A stretch of 9,272 nucleotides of DNA from Alkalibaculum bacchi (GCF_937875145.1 NZ_CALNCS010000169.1:1-9272); one strand, 5' to 3'; positions 1-7,610 are shown, counted from the stretch's first letter. Notes: a model not told the origin generated them from the sequence alone. Program-made: numbers and translations.

Positions 1-60
1 CTGATTAAGGCATATTTAGCAAGCAGTTGGTTGACACGTGGAGAAATCAATAACATTTAG
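1..60 (+). CDS. Possible 3' end of an unidentified plus-strand gene
   Basis: The first frame is open from base 1 to a TAG at 58-60 and encodes 19 residues ending in LTRGEINNI. The start lies outside the window. I do not recognise the protein, and 19 residues are too few to assign a family. The main support is context: a hairpin at 108-157 lies between this stop and the stop of the convergent transporter gene, as expected between two genes that end facing each other. The open frame could also be chance. Confidence 0.35.
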   Translation: MIKAYLASSWLTRGEINNI

Positions 61-107
61 GAAGCCCTGAATGCCTAGTCCAAAAGCAATTAAAATCCAC
101 AAATGAC

Positions 108-157
108 AAACCGACTCTTATAGCTAGATCCTAAGTCTAACTCATTAGAGTCGGTTT
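108..157. terminator. Hairpin terminator, probably bidirectional, 3' of the CstA-type gene
   Basis: An 11-bp perfect inverted repeat (AAACCGACTCT at 108-118 with AGAGTCGGTTT at 147-157) encloses a 28-nt loop. It begins 12 bases beyond the transporter stop codon on the minus strand, and it follows the possible plus-strand gene end at base 60. T-rich sequence follows on the plus side, with a weaker T-rich stretch on the minus side. The large loop makes it less than ideal. Confidence 0.6.
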
Positions 158-168
158 ATTTGATATTA

Positions 169-1668
169 TTATAGATTTAATTTTCCCAAATTATTAGTAG
201 CTCTTTTTTTGCCAGCTTTCATAACAACCCAGCCATAAATAATTGCAATGATTGCGCCTAGAATGAGGGAAAGGCTATAGCTATTTGGATCTAATCCGAA
301 TAGATATCCAATTCTAGATTCTAATCCAAATCCAATAGGCTCATGCAAGATATAACTTACAACAACCATACAGTAGAATACTCCTGGCAATAATGAAATC
401 CAGTAATTTTTGTTTTTACCTGCCAAGTATATTGCAATCATAGCCAGAGCAAATACTGCAATAAGTTGGTTCGTAAAACCAAAGTATCTCCATAGAAGGC
501 TAAATCCTCCAGGACTTGATTTGGAATATACTAATATTACAGCTGCAATTGCAAAGATAATTACTGAAATGCCCATTCTGTTTTTATTTGTAGATTGATC
601 AATGTTAAAGGTTTCTGCTAAGGTAAGTCGTAGAGACCTGAAGGCGGTATCTCCTGAAGTAATGGGTAGTACAATTACTCCAAGAATTGCAAACAAAGCT
701 CCTATGTTTCCTAGAAAATGCCTAGAAATCATACCTACCATTAATGTAGCATTCGTATCCACAGCCGTACCTAGATTAAATAGTACCATTGCGCCTGCCG
801 CCCATACCATGGCAATAAATCCTTCTACTAACATCATGTTAAAAAAGGTACTTCTTCCTTCTCGCTCATCGGTAACCGTTCTACTAATTAGTGTTGATTG
901 AGTAGAGTGGAACCCTGACATAATTCCACAGGCTACAGTTATAAAAAACACAGGGAAAAAGGATAATTCACTAGGATGTTGACCAAAAATATTAGTAGAT
1001 AAAGATAAATTTGTTAAGTTTACTCCTCCATCTAACAAAACGCCTCCAAAGATTCCAAGGGCAGATAAAACAAGTATTGCACCAAATATAGGATATACTT
1101 TCCCAATGATCTTATCTATTGGAAAAACAGTAGAAGCTATATAATAAGCAAAAATTGCTGCATATACAATCCAAAGTACTGGATTGTCAATAGTTGGCTG
1201 TTGACCTAAAATATCTGATACAATCAAATCCCCCGGAGTATATATGAATACTGTTCCTACTAAAAGTAATAATATCCAAACTACTACATTATAAATCTTA
1301 TAGGTTTTTTCACCTAAATACTTTCTAATCATTTTAGGCATTTGATCGCCACCATTTCTCATAGAAAGCATTCCAACAAAATAATCATGCATAGATCCAG
1401 CAATTACACATCCAATAGGGATGGTTATAAATGCAATCGGTCCAAACAAAACACCTTGAATAGGTCCTAAAATAGGTCCTGTTCCTGCTATATTTAAAAG
1501 TTCAATTAATCCGTTTTTCCATTTACTCATACCGACATAGTCAATACCATCGGCTTTTTCAATTGCAGGTGTTGTTCTGTCATCTGGTCCAAATACTTTT
1601 TCACAGTATTTTCCATAGAAATAACCACCAACTATTAAAATAATAAGTCCAATTATGAATGTAGTCAT
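169..1668 (-). CDS. cstA: CstA-family transporter (carbon starvation/pyruvate or peptide uptake)
   Basis: A 499-residue polytopic inner-membrane protein with about a dozen hydrophobic segments. Family hallmarks are visible: an N-terminal helix followed by FGPDDRTTPA (26-35), LLNIAGTGPILGPIQG (57-72), SGFHSTQSTLISRT (251-264), ITSGDTAFRSLRL (336-348) and WRYFGFTNQLIA (393-404). Members carry pyruvate (BtsT, CstA of E. coli) or are linked to peptide use. The substrate here is inferred, not shown. It matches the short Gram-positive form, as the E. coli proteins are about 700 residues. The start is ATG at 1668, with an AGGAGG site (1675-1680) six bases upstream. It lies downstream of a LytS/LytTR pair on the same strand but behind a strong terminator, so it probably has its own activated promoter. 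The family call is confident; the substrate is moderate. Confidence 0.93.
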   Translation of the reverse strand: MTTFIIGLIILIVGGYFYGKYCEKVFGPDDRTTPAIEKADGIDYVGMSKWKNGLIELLNIAGTGPILGPIQGVLFGPIAFITIPIGCVIAGSMHDYFVGMLSMRNGGDQMPKMIRKYLGEKTYKIYNVVVWILLLLVGTVFIYTPGDLIVSDILGQQPTIDNPVLWIVYAAIFAYYIASTVFPIDKIIGKVYPIFGAILVLSALGIFGGVLLDGGVNLTNLSLSTNIFGQHPSELSFFPVFFITVACGIMSGFHSTQSTLISRTVTDEREGRSTFFNMMLVEGFIAMVWAAGAMVLFNLGTAVDTNATLMVGMISRHFLGNIGALFAILGVIVLPITSGDTAFRSLRLTLAETFNIDQSTNKNRMGISVIIFAIAAVILVYSKSSPGGFSLLWRYFGFTNQLIAVFALAMIAIYLAGKNKNYWISLLPGVFYCMVVVSYILHEPIGFGLESRIGYLFGLDPNSYSLSLILGAIIAIIYGWVVMKAGKKRATNNLGKLNL

Positions 1669-1670
1669 GG

Positions 1671-1734
1671 TAATCCTCCTTTTTAATAAATAGTTTAAAA
1701 TAAATCAATAATTACCTTACAGGTTCATATTATA
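1671..1734 (-). promoter_or_regulatory. Probable promoter and leader of the CstA-type gene
   Basis: On the minus strand a perfect TATAAT occurs at 1729-1734, about 60 bases upstream of the ATG. No good -35 hexamer stands 16-18 bases before it, which fits a promoter that needs an activator. The LytTR regulator encoded just upstream is the natural candidate, but I could not find a convincing pair of LytTR direct repeats. A small palindrome, ACCTGTAAGGT (1714-1724), covers the expected transcription start. An AAAAGGAGG ribosome binding site is at 1675-1683. Confidence 0.45.
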
Positions 1735-1768
1735 GCTTTTCATTCTAAAAAGGATAAAAAGATCACCA

Positions 1769-1809
1769 AATGACAAAAAACAGACCCAAAGTGTCTGTTT
1801 TTTGTCATT
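1769..1809 (-). terminator. Strong terminator after the LytTR response regulator gene
   Basis: A perfect 17-bp inverted repeat (1769-1785 and 1793-1809) has a 7-nt loop. Read on the minus strand, a CAGAC/GTCTG core is followed by six T, the usual intrinsic terminator form. The A run on the other arm makes it able to work in both directions. It separates the two-component genes from the transporter gene, so the two are probably separate transcription units. Confidence 0.88.
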
Positions 1810-1827
1810 AAGCACATTAAATTTTTC

Positions 1828-2574
1828 TCAAATTCCTAATATGTTTTTAAAAGCCTTTACATTATTTCTGCTAATGGGCACTTCACCATCATAACCATCT
1901 AATAGTGCCATATATGAACCATTAAACCATGGTGAAATTTCTTTAATTTTATTAAGATTGACTAAAAAACTGCGATGAGTTCTAAAAAAACCCTTATCAC
2001 TAAGTTTTTTCTCTAATTCTTGGATAGAATAATTTGAATGGAAAGTTTCTTCTTTGGTTTTTATATAAATATTTCTATCCTCTGTATAAATAACTATAAT
2101 ACTCTTTATGTCAATGAGTAGTATTTTGTCTTCTTTTAATACCGATAGTTTATTAAGGGCAACAGCTTTTTTAACTAGTTTAGAAGGCTCTGTTTCAGTA
2201 TTTTCGTCTTGAATTAGATTCTTTGCTTTATTTACTGCCTTTAAAACCCTTTGCTCTTCAAAAGGTTTTAATATATAGTCAATGGCCTCTACATCAAAGG
2301 CTTCCAAAGCGTATTTGTCATAGGCCGTACTAAAAATAATCTTACATTTTATATCTAATTTATTTATTTCTTTACTAAGTTCAAGCCCAGTCATATCTGG
2401 CATTTGAATGTCTAAGAAAACCAAATCTGGTTTTAGGTCCTTTATAAGCTTTAATCCTTCTATTCCATTGTAAGCCCTACCAATAATCTCTATATCCGTA
2501 GCTTTTGAAAGTAGGAAGGATAATTCTTCAATAGATAAATACTCATCATCAATTAAAATAGTTCTTATGCTCAA
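1828..2574 (-). CDS. LytTR-family response regulator
   Basis: A 248-residue cytoplasmic DNA-binding regulator. Residues 3-120 form a receiver domain with the acidic pair D9/D10, the phosphoacceptor D55 (in LVFLDIQMPDMTG), S82/T83 and K103 (in ILKPFE), so all key residues are present. Residues about 145-246 form a LytTR DNA-binding domain with typical features such as FFRTHRSFLVNLNKI and VPISRNNVKAFK. The start codon is TTG (2572-2574). It overlaps the TGA stop of the upstream kinase gene (2571-2573), giving TTGA and pointing to translational coupling. In known circuits of this type (E. coli BtsR, LytR relatives) the regulator activates a neighbouring transporter gene. Here the CstA-type gene directly downstream is the likely target, which is inference from position. 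Confidence 0.94.
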   Translation of the reverse strand: MSIRTILIDDEYLSIEELSFLLSKATDIEIIGRAYNGIEGLKLIKDLKPDLVFLDIQMPDMTGLELSKEINKLDIKCKIIFSTAYDKYALEAFDVEAIDYILKPFEEQRVLKAVNKAKNLIQDENTETEPSKLVKKAVALNKLSVLKEDKILLIDIKSIIVIYTEDRNIYIKTKEETFHSNYSIQELEKKLSDKGFFRTHRSFLVNLNKIKEISPWFNGSYMALLDGYDGEVPISRNNVKAFKNILGI

Positions 2575-4247
2575 TTTAAGCTACCCGCCTTTGGAATATT
2601 TATTAACACTTTTGTGCCTATATTTTCACTGCTTTGGATTTTTAATCCATAATCATCTCCATAAATAGATTTTAATCTTGTGTCTATATTTTTAAGAGCA
2701 ATACCATGACCAATTGGCTCTTGTGAATCCGGATTAAATCCTACCCCATCATCTTCTATCTTTATAATATAATTCTTTTTATCCTCATTAATAATGATAG
2801 AAATAGTTCCACCATCTTTTTTTGTATATATACCATGCTTTACTGCATTTTCCACTAAGGGTTGTAGTATAAGATGAGGGATTTTAAAATTATAGTCATT
2901 TATACTGTATTCAACATTTAGTCTTTCGCCAAATCTTGCCTTTTCAATTTCTAAATAAGCTTCAATATGCTTTAATTCACTGCTTATATCTATCATATCA
3001 TCCTTTTCTCTAAAATTTTCCCTTAGAAATGTACTTAGATTAATTAATAGTTTCCTTGCTGTATCTGGATCGATTCGAACCATCGACACAATAGTATTTA
3101 GGGCATTGAAGAGAAAATGTGGATTAATTTGAGCCTGCAAAGCCTTTAATTCAGCTTTTGCTAAAAGTTGTGCGTTATAATCAACTTCTGCAAGTTCTAT
3201 TTGGGTTGAGAAAAGACGAGCGAGACCTTCCGCTAATTTTACATCAATACTTGTAATTGCATTTTTTTCAGTTTTGTATATTTTTAATACTCCTATCACT
3301 TTAGATTTTTTCATTAGAGGAGTAATAACAGCAGAATTAAGTCGGCAAGTTTTATTTGAACAACCAACTTCATCCTTATTTTCTACGATAATAGATTTCT
3401 TCGCCTTTAATACCGCTTTTGTTGAAGATGTTTGCACGATTTCACCAGGCCAATGATGATCGGATCCAATGCCAACATGGGCAAGAATTTCTTCTCCTTT
3501 TGTAATAGCAACCGCATCTACTTTTGCCATAGAATGTATAATCTTACAAGTAGCTAATGCCGTTTCTTTATTTATCCCATTTCTTAAATAGGGAAGAGTT
3601 TTTTCTGTAATCTTTAACGCTAACTCTGATTGAATGGCAGCTTTTCTTTCTTGTTCTTTAAAAATGTTATTTATTAATAATAAAAATAGCATAACTCCTA
3701 TAGAATTCATTAGGGTCATAGGAACAAAAATCGTTTTTACTAAAGAAACTGCTGCTAAATAGGGTTTTGCAATGATAATGATAATACCCATTTGTATGAC
3801 TTCTGCTATTATAGTCAGAAAAAATCCTAATACCCATATTTTTTCAAATCTATTTTTATATTTATATCCTATGCTTCCAATAATACCTGCAACAATTGTA
3901 GATATCATACAGGCAAATGCCGTAAATCCACCAATATCAATAACCCATCTATGAAAACCTGCAATAAGTCCAGCACTAATACCTACAAAAGGGCCTCCTA
4001 ATAAACCAGCTACCATAATACCGATTACCCTAGAATTGGCAATCGCCCCTTCTATAGGAAATCCATAATAAGTACCAAAAATTCCAAAGAGACTAAATAT
4101 GATCGCTAAAAACATTTTGTTCACAAACGTATTTTGCCGATTTAATATTATATTTTTAAAGGGAGTGGTATTTGATAATAAAAATGTAATAAGAAACATT
4201 AAAGATATATTATTGATAAGATTTATTGTAATTGGTAAGTTTTCCAT
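2571..4247 (-). CDS. LytS-type sensor histidine kinase (5TMR-LYT, GAF, His_kinase, HATPase)
   Basis: A 558-residue membrane sensor. Residues about 8-195 hold several hydrophobic helices of the 5TMR-LYT type, including the loop NSRVIGIMVAGLLGGPFVG (71-89). Residues about 210-350 form a GAF-like domain with C296 and C301 (CSNKTC), a cysteine pair I recall from LytS relatives. The kinase core has H377 in QINPHFLFNALNTI, an N box LQPLVENAVKHG (461-472), DDGVGF (499-504) and GHGIALKN (513-520). All catalytic motifs are intact. ATG at 4247 is preceded by AGAGGTGAT (4250-4258). Its stop overlaps the regulator start, so kinase and regulator form one operon. The family includes LytS and BtsS (a pyruvate sensor). 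With a CstA-type transporter beside it, pyruvate or a related acid is a reasonable guess for the signal. Confidence 0.94.
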   Translation of the reverse strand: MENLPITINLINNISLMFLITFLLSNTTPFKNIILNRQNTFVNKMFLAIIFSLFGIFGTYYGFPIEGAIANSRVIGIMVAGLLGGPFVGISAGLIAGFHRWVIDIGGFTAFACMISTIVAGIIGSIGYKYKNRFEKIWVLGFFLTIIAEVIQMGIIIIIAKPYLAAVSLVKTIFVPMTLMNSIGVMLFLLLINNIFKEQERKAAIQSELALKITEKTLPYLRNGINKETALATCKIIHSMAKVDAVAITKGEEILAHVGIGSDHHWPGEIVQTSSTKAVLKAKKSIIVENKDEVGCSNKTCRLNSAVITPLMKKSKVIGVLKIYKTEKNAITSIDVKLAEGLARLFSTQIELAEVDYNAQLLAKAELKALQAQINPHFLFNALNTIVSMVRIDPDTARKLLINLSTFLRENFREKDDMIDISSELKHIEAYLEIEKARFGERLNVEYSINDYNFKIPHLILQPLVENAVKHGIYTKKDGGTISIIINEDKKNYIIKIEDDGVGFNPDSQEPIGHGIALKNIDTRLKSIYGDDYGLKIQSSENIGTKVLINIPKAGSLN

Positions 4248-4369
4248 AATATCACCTCTGTTATTGTCTCTTTTGGATATCTTTTAATATGGTTTCGTTC
4301 TATTTTATGGCCCTTAGGGCGTTACTCCTCAACTTCTTTCTGTTATATCTTATCATATATCCCACCATA

Positions 4370-4416
4370 AATTAATAAGGTATCATTTTAGTTTTTAAAA
4401 TGATACCCTATTAATT
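4370..4416. repeat. Long A/T-rich inverted repeat upstream of the kinase gene
   Basis: GGTATCATTTTA (4379-4390) pairs perfectly with 4396-4407 around a 5-nt loop. After one mismatch, a further 8 bp (AATTAATA at 4370-4377 with 4409-4416) extend the stem to about 21 positions. It lacks a clear T run on either strand, so it is a poor intrinsic terminator. It could stop residual read-through from the LemA operon, or be a processed or stabilising hairpin. Confidence 0.6.
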
Positions 4417-4518
4417 AAGGATACCCATGCCCACATTCAGCTTGATCCAAAGATTTACAGCTAGATAGTATTTTACTTTTAAGTATCTGTCGCCATTGGC
4501 ACATAAAAAATCTTATTA

Positions 4519-4555
4519 CATAAAAATGGCGGCCTTTATGGTCGCCATTTTTATG
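4519..4555 (-). terminator. Terminator of the LemA operon
   Basis: A 13-bp perfect inverted repeat (4519-4531 and 4543-4555) has an 11-nt loop and begins 15 bases beyond the LemA stop codon on the minus strand. The G/C-rich part of the stem (GGCG/CGCC) is followed by ATTTTTATG, a usual intrinsic terminator form. The mirrored A run means it may also act on the plus strand. Confidence 0.85.
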
Positions 4556-4570
4556 TTCTGTTTTTAACTA

Positions 4571-5110
4571 TTAAAGATCGATCTTTACATCCATCTGCTT
4601 GATTTCATCTGCCTCAAAAAACTCCCTTGGCGTGTAGTGAGCTACGTTTGCAATGATACTATCGGGAAATACTAGCATTTTTTGATTAAATGCAGATACG
4701 TTCATATTATATACTCGACGTGCGGCCTGCAAATGGTCTTCTGCATCCATAATCGCTGCCTGAAGCTGCTTAAAGTTCTCGGATGAACGAAGCTCGGGGT
4801 AGTTTTCTGCAACTAGGTTGATCCGGTGAGCCACCTCATCCATAGAGTGATTGGCTTCATTTTTCTCCGCCATGCTCATTCCAGCGCGAAGCTTAATCAC
4901 TTTCTCAAAAGTTTCAGTCTCGTGTTTAGCGTACGCCCTTACAACATCCATGGTTTTGGTCAGCGTATCATAACGCTTTGTGAGTGCCACGTCAATCCCT
5001 GAACTCGATTCGCTGATCTTTACCAAAAGAATCTTGAAGCGGTTTGACGTGCTTATAATCCATATAATAACAATAACAGCAACTACTAAAATTCCAATTA
5101 AAAATGGCAT
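4571..5110 (-). CDS. lemA: LemA-family membrane protein
   Basis: About 179 residues from the preferred start. One N-terminal membrane helix (roughly the first 20 residues, FLIGILVVAVIVIIWII) is followed by a long helical, mostly soluble domain. LemA signatures are clear: VALTKRYDTL, ENYPELRSSENFKQLQ, DAEDHLQAARRVYN, FNQKMLVFPDSIIA and a terminal ...REFFEADE. Length is normal for the family. LemA proteins are membrane-tethered helical bundles of poorly known role, often found near DUF3137 or TPM-domain genes; here two DUF3137-type genes precede it. An ATG two codons upstream (5116) is also in frame. GAGG at 5118-5121 touches that one almost directly but is 7 bases from ATG 5110, so I chose 5110. 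It is the last gene of its operon, 33 bases or more after the preceding stop. Confidence 0.93.
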   Translation of the reverse strand: MPFLIGILVVAVIVIIWIISTSNRFKILLVKISESSSGIDVALTKRYDTLTKTMDVVRAYAKHETETFEKVIKLRAGMSMAEKNEANHSMDEVAHRINLVAENYPELRSSENFKQLQAAIMDAEDHLQAARRVYNMNVSAFNQKMLVFPDSIIANVAHYTPREFFEADEIKQMDVKIDL

Positions 5111-5143
5111 ATTCATTCCTCATTTCTTTTTTTGATACCTACC

Positions 5144-6115
5144 TCACGAAAAAAGTTGCTCGTTATGAAACAGTTCATCCAAAATATCTGTAAAATATGT
5201 AATCTCATTTTGAATTCGAAGCTTTAATGCTTGAATATCATTGATTTCAGAACCTTTCTTAATTTCGAAGAAATCCTTGCCGCTATGTACAGCAATATGA
5301 ACCCATTCCCCTCTAAAACAAAGCAATGTCTGGCCACCAGACTTCTTATCCACAGATAAAATACGCTCCATAAAGTGGGGAGTCAATACATAGAAAGTGT
5401 AATGAACGTCGTTGGTAAGGATTTGAAACTGTTCATTAAAGGCATGGTTTTCTGTCTCTACATCGCTTTTGACCCAAGTGTACTTTCCTACAATATTTTT
5501 AAAAAGGAGAGCCCGTTCTTTCTTTTCACGAATTCGCACTTCTGCTGGCAGGAATTTCTCTAATTTACAGGTCATCCATATCCCTTTAAAACTGGTTTCC
5601 TGCTCTTCTCTTTCCTCTCTTTTCCCTTCTTCATCTACCTCAATTTTTTTTGTAATTTTCGTAACATTTACATCACAAAGCTCAATTTGGTGCCCCTTAT
5701 ATTTTCCACTAATATAATCGTTGCCGACGAATTTGAAGTGGGTTTCAGTATCATAGCTATCCCCCCCCGAATCCCAGTCGTCAATGAGTCCGCTATCTCT
5801 AATCCGTGTCCTGTCAATACTCCCATAGGGATTGTAGATGCAGTCATCAAAAACCTCCTCTATTACCTCTTCCACAGTAGTAATCTTTGCGATCTGTTTT
5901 ATTTTTTTATTTGCTCCCATGCTTTTCATTCCAAAGACAATGACCCCTAATAGGGCGAAAATAAATAGAATCACTTCTGCCATAAGCAAAAAAATAATCA
6001 CAGCAATCAAACACAAAAGGGCAATAAGACCCATTCGCTTTTTTTTCGTTTTCAGGTCATAGAGTTTCGTCTTAAGCTCCCAATTGCTAGGCTGTTCAAA
6101 ACTTTCACTTTTCAT
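5144..6115 (-). CDS. DUF3137-type membrane protein, two-helix form
   Basis: A 323-residue protein of unknown function. Residues 28-63 form two closely spaced membrane helices after a basic stretch (KTKKKR), and the remaining 260 residues are soluble. The C-terminal half resembles DUF3137: FKGIWMTCKL (176-185), then AFNEQFQILTNDVHYTFYVL (225-244), TPHFMERILS and WVHIAVHSGKDFFE. This segment aligns by eye with the next gene upstream in the operon (FNRKFHVVSKDS...LTPQVTEAI...IYVAVAMGDSFE). Start: ATG 6115 follows AAAGGAG, which overlaps the end of the preceding gene 13 bases away. A second, out-of-frame ATG just before it opens only a four-codon ORF. The gene contains a run of eight G (C on the plus strand, 5761-5768). 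DUF3137 genes often accompany lemA, as here. No enzymatic motif is visible. Confidence 0.85.
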   Translation of the reverse strand: MKSESFEQPSNWELKTKLYDLKTKKKRMGLIALLCLIAVIIFLLMAEVILFIFALLGVIVFGMKSMGANKKIKQIAKITTVEEVIEEVFDDCIYNPYGSIDRTRIRDSGLIDDWDSGGDSYDTETHFKFVGNDYISGKYKGHQIELCDVNVTKITKKIEVDEEGKREEREEQETSFKGIWMTCKLEKFLPAEVRIREKKERALLFKNIVGKYTWVKSDVETENHAFNEQFQILTNDVHYTFYVLTPHFMERILSVDKKSGGQTLLCFRGEWVHIAVHSGKDFFEIKKGSEINDIQALKLRIQNEITYFTDILDELFHNEQLFS

Positions 6116-6128
6116 TCATCTACTCCTT

Positions 6129-7307
6129 TCAATCTCTGAAGTACAATATTTCCATTAAATCAACCATGATTTGAATTTCGTACTCTACACGCTCTCGTAG
6201 TTCTGAAAGAGTTGAATCCCCCACGATTGCTGCCTCAAAGGAGTCTCCCATTGCCACCGCCACATAAATCTTGTCATTTATGAATGACAGAGATATTGGA
6301 AAATTGATTTTTTCGCCGGCAAGCATGATGGCTTCGGTTACTTGTGGAGTCAGAATACGCAGCGCCCCAAGAGAATCTTTTGATACTACATGAAACTTTC
6401 TATTAAAAGCATCCAGCTCTGTTTGTATCCCTTTGCTAAATGGATACCCACTGCCAGACTTACTATAAACCATAACAGGCTCATTTGAAATAGCGTCATA
6501 ATCGAATATCATAAGCCGTCCACGAAATACCGTTCTGTATCTCGTTACGGTTTGGGTATTTCCATCGTCATCTGTATAGGTAGCTTCGTACTCTTCTTCA
6601 AGATGAACATCTGATTGGATAAAGCGTTTGTTTTGACAACTGGCAGAAAGATAATCGTTGCCATTATATCTGTCATAGGAGGTGAACAACTGGCTCTCCT
6701 CTATGTTGCTTTCATCAATTTTTTCATTAGGGCGAAAGTCCACCTGTTTAAAAACCTCTTCTAGTCTTTTCTTTACAATCTCATCTTTAAATGAATCTCT
6801 ATAACGACTCGACGCTTTTAATACCAAAATCCCTATCTTGAAAAAAACAATTATTGCGATGATAACATATATTACTACCAATCCAGTTTCCGTATAAACG
6901 TGCACAGCGATACCAATCAGCACTGCCACCCCGATCGCGAGGAAATATAAAAAACTTGCTATTTGCACTTTAATCCTCGCCCTATCAAGTTCCAAAAATT
7001 CGGTGGAACCTGTGGCTTCGGATTCTTTGAGGCTCTTATGTTGCTTTCTTCCGCTACTCACCCCACCAACAACTGCGCCAATCAGCACCGCGACCACCAC
7101 TATGACTAATAAAATTGGTGCAAAAAAAACACCAAACATTATTACTGAAATGATTAGGCCACCTATGCCATCGTCGATAGCAAATCCCCCAAAATTATAA
7201 TAGAATATAAGTGCCATTAATAGTGCGGCAGCAGCAAAGCCCATACGCAGCCATTTTACCCAGGAATACCGACTTTCAAAACCCATGATCTTTCTTATGA
7301 ACTTCAT
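6129..7307 (-). CDS. DUF3137-type membrane protein, four-helix form
   Basis: A 392-residue protein of unknown function. Hydrophobic segments lie near residues 22-38, 50-82, 115-137 and 143-164, giving about four membrane helices, and a soluble region follows from about 170. The C-terminal region (TVFRGRLMIFDY 259-270, FNRKFHVVSKDSLGALRILT 301-320, NDKIYVAVAMGDSFEAA 344-360) resembles DUF3137 and matches the smaller neighbouring paralogue. It differs by an extra helix pair at the N-terminus and an acidic insert (YEATYTDDDGNTQT, 240-253). ATG 7307 has AAGGTGAT (7313-7320) upstream. It is 13 bases from the next gene and 79 bases after the small membrane gene, probably in one operon. No catalytic motif is seen. 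Confidence 0.82.
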   Translation of the reverse strand: MKFIRKIMGFESRYSWVKWLRMGFAAAALLMALIFYYNFGGFAIDDGIGGLIISVIMFGVFFAPILLVIVVVAVLIGAVVGGVSSGRKQHKSLKESEATGSTEFLELDRARIKVQIASFLYFLAIGVAVLIGIAVHVYTETGLVVIYVIIAIIVFFKIGILVLKASSRYRDSFKDEIVKKRLEEVFKQVDFRPNEKIDESNIEESQLFTSYDRYNGNDYLSASCQNKRFIQSDVHLEEEYEATYTDDDGNTQTVTRYRTVFRGRLMIFDYDAISNEPVMVYSKSGSGYPFSKGIQTELDAFNRKFHVVSKDSLGALRILTPQVTEAIMLAGEKINFPISLSFINDKIYVAVAMGDSFEAAIVGDSTLSELRERVEYEIQIMVDLMEILYFRD

Positions 7308-7386
7308 CCTTTATCACCTTCTTAAATTACTCGAACTATCTGCTTTCAACTCGTATTTGCCTTTACATCGCTGCTCTCTTGATACT

Positions 7387-7572
7387 TTAATCAATATTGT
7401 ACAGGAGCAATAGAGAAGCTGTTAAATACAACAGACCTCCCACAAGAATTACCATCAGTATGAGCCCCATTATTATCTGGTTTGTTTTTCCGATTTTCCT
7501 TCTAGTGAAAAACAATAACATTTCACTCGCCAAACAAACGAGAATTAGGAAAATAATCAGCCATAATGGCAT
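7387..7572 (-). CDS. Small two-helix membrane protein, unknown function
   Basis: 61 residues beginning MPLWLIIFLILV. Two hydrophobic helices (about 3-22 and 34-58) are joined by a short basic loop, FTRRKIGKTNQ. I do not recognise a family. The frame is open further upstream to 7650, but that longer version would overlap the preceding gene. The site AGGAGGGG (7577-7584) lies four bases before the internal ATG at 7572, so this start is preferred. It sits between the repeat-protein remnant (38 bases away) and the four-helix DUF3137-type gene, all on the same strand. It is probably co-transcribed and may act with those membrane proteins. Confidence 0.75.
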   Translation of the reverse strand: MPLWLIIFLILVCLASEMLLFFTRRKIGKTNQIIMGLILMVILVGGLLYLTASLLLLYNID

Positions 7573-7610
7573 GCTGCCCCTCCTGTTCTTTGCGCCTATG
7601 CAAAAGAAAT

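Larger units (their letters stand above)
4248..4570. other. Non-coding interval between the LemA operon and the kinase gene
   Basis: From the kinase outward, it holds the kinase ribosome binding site and a leader with an 11-bp palindrome GCCCTTAGGGC (4310-4320). Two weak -10-like elements on the minus strand follow, TATAAC (4342-4347) and TATGAT (4352-4357), without a clear -35. Next come a long A/T-rich inverted repeat (4370-4416), a short open stretch on the minus strand (4415-4504, 29 codons from ATG, no ribosome binding site) and the LemA terminator (4519-4555). I see no RNA gene that I can name and no convincing protein gene. Confidence 0.7.

Noticed and set aside
410..901. Plus-strand ORFs at 410-598 and 602-901
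   Set aside because: They lie wholly inside the CstA-type gene on the other strand, have no ribosome binding site, and show no domain-like sequence.
3274..4287. Plus-strand ORFs opposite the sensor kinase (3274-3456, 3772-3954, 4099-4287)
   Set aside because: They are antisense shadows of a well-supported kinase gene, with low-complexity translations.
4573..4586. 14-bp palindrome AAAGATCGATCTTT
   Set aside because: It encodes the last residues of LemA (VKIDL) and is more simply explained as coding sequence.
5375..6062. ORFs on both strands within the two-helix DUF3137-type gene
   Set aside because: The real frame has membrane helices, conserved segments and a good ribosome site. The others have none of these.
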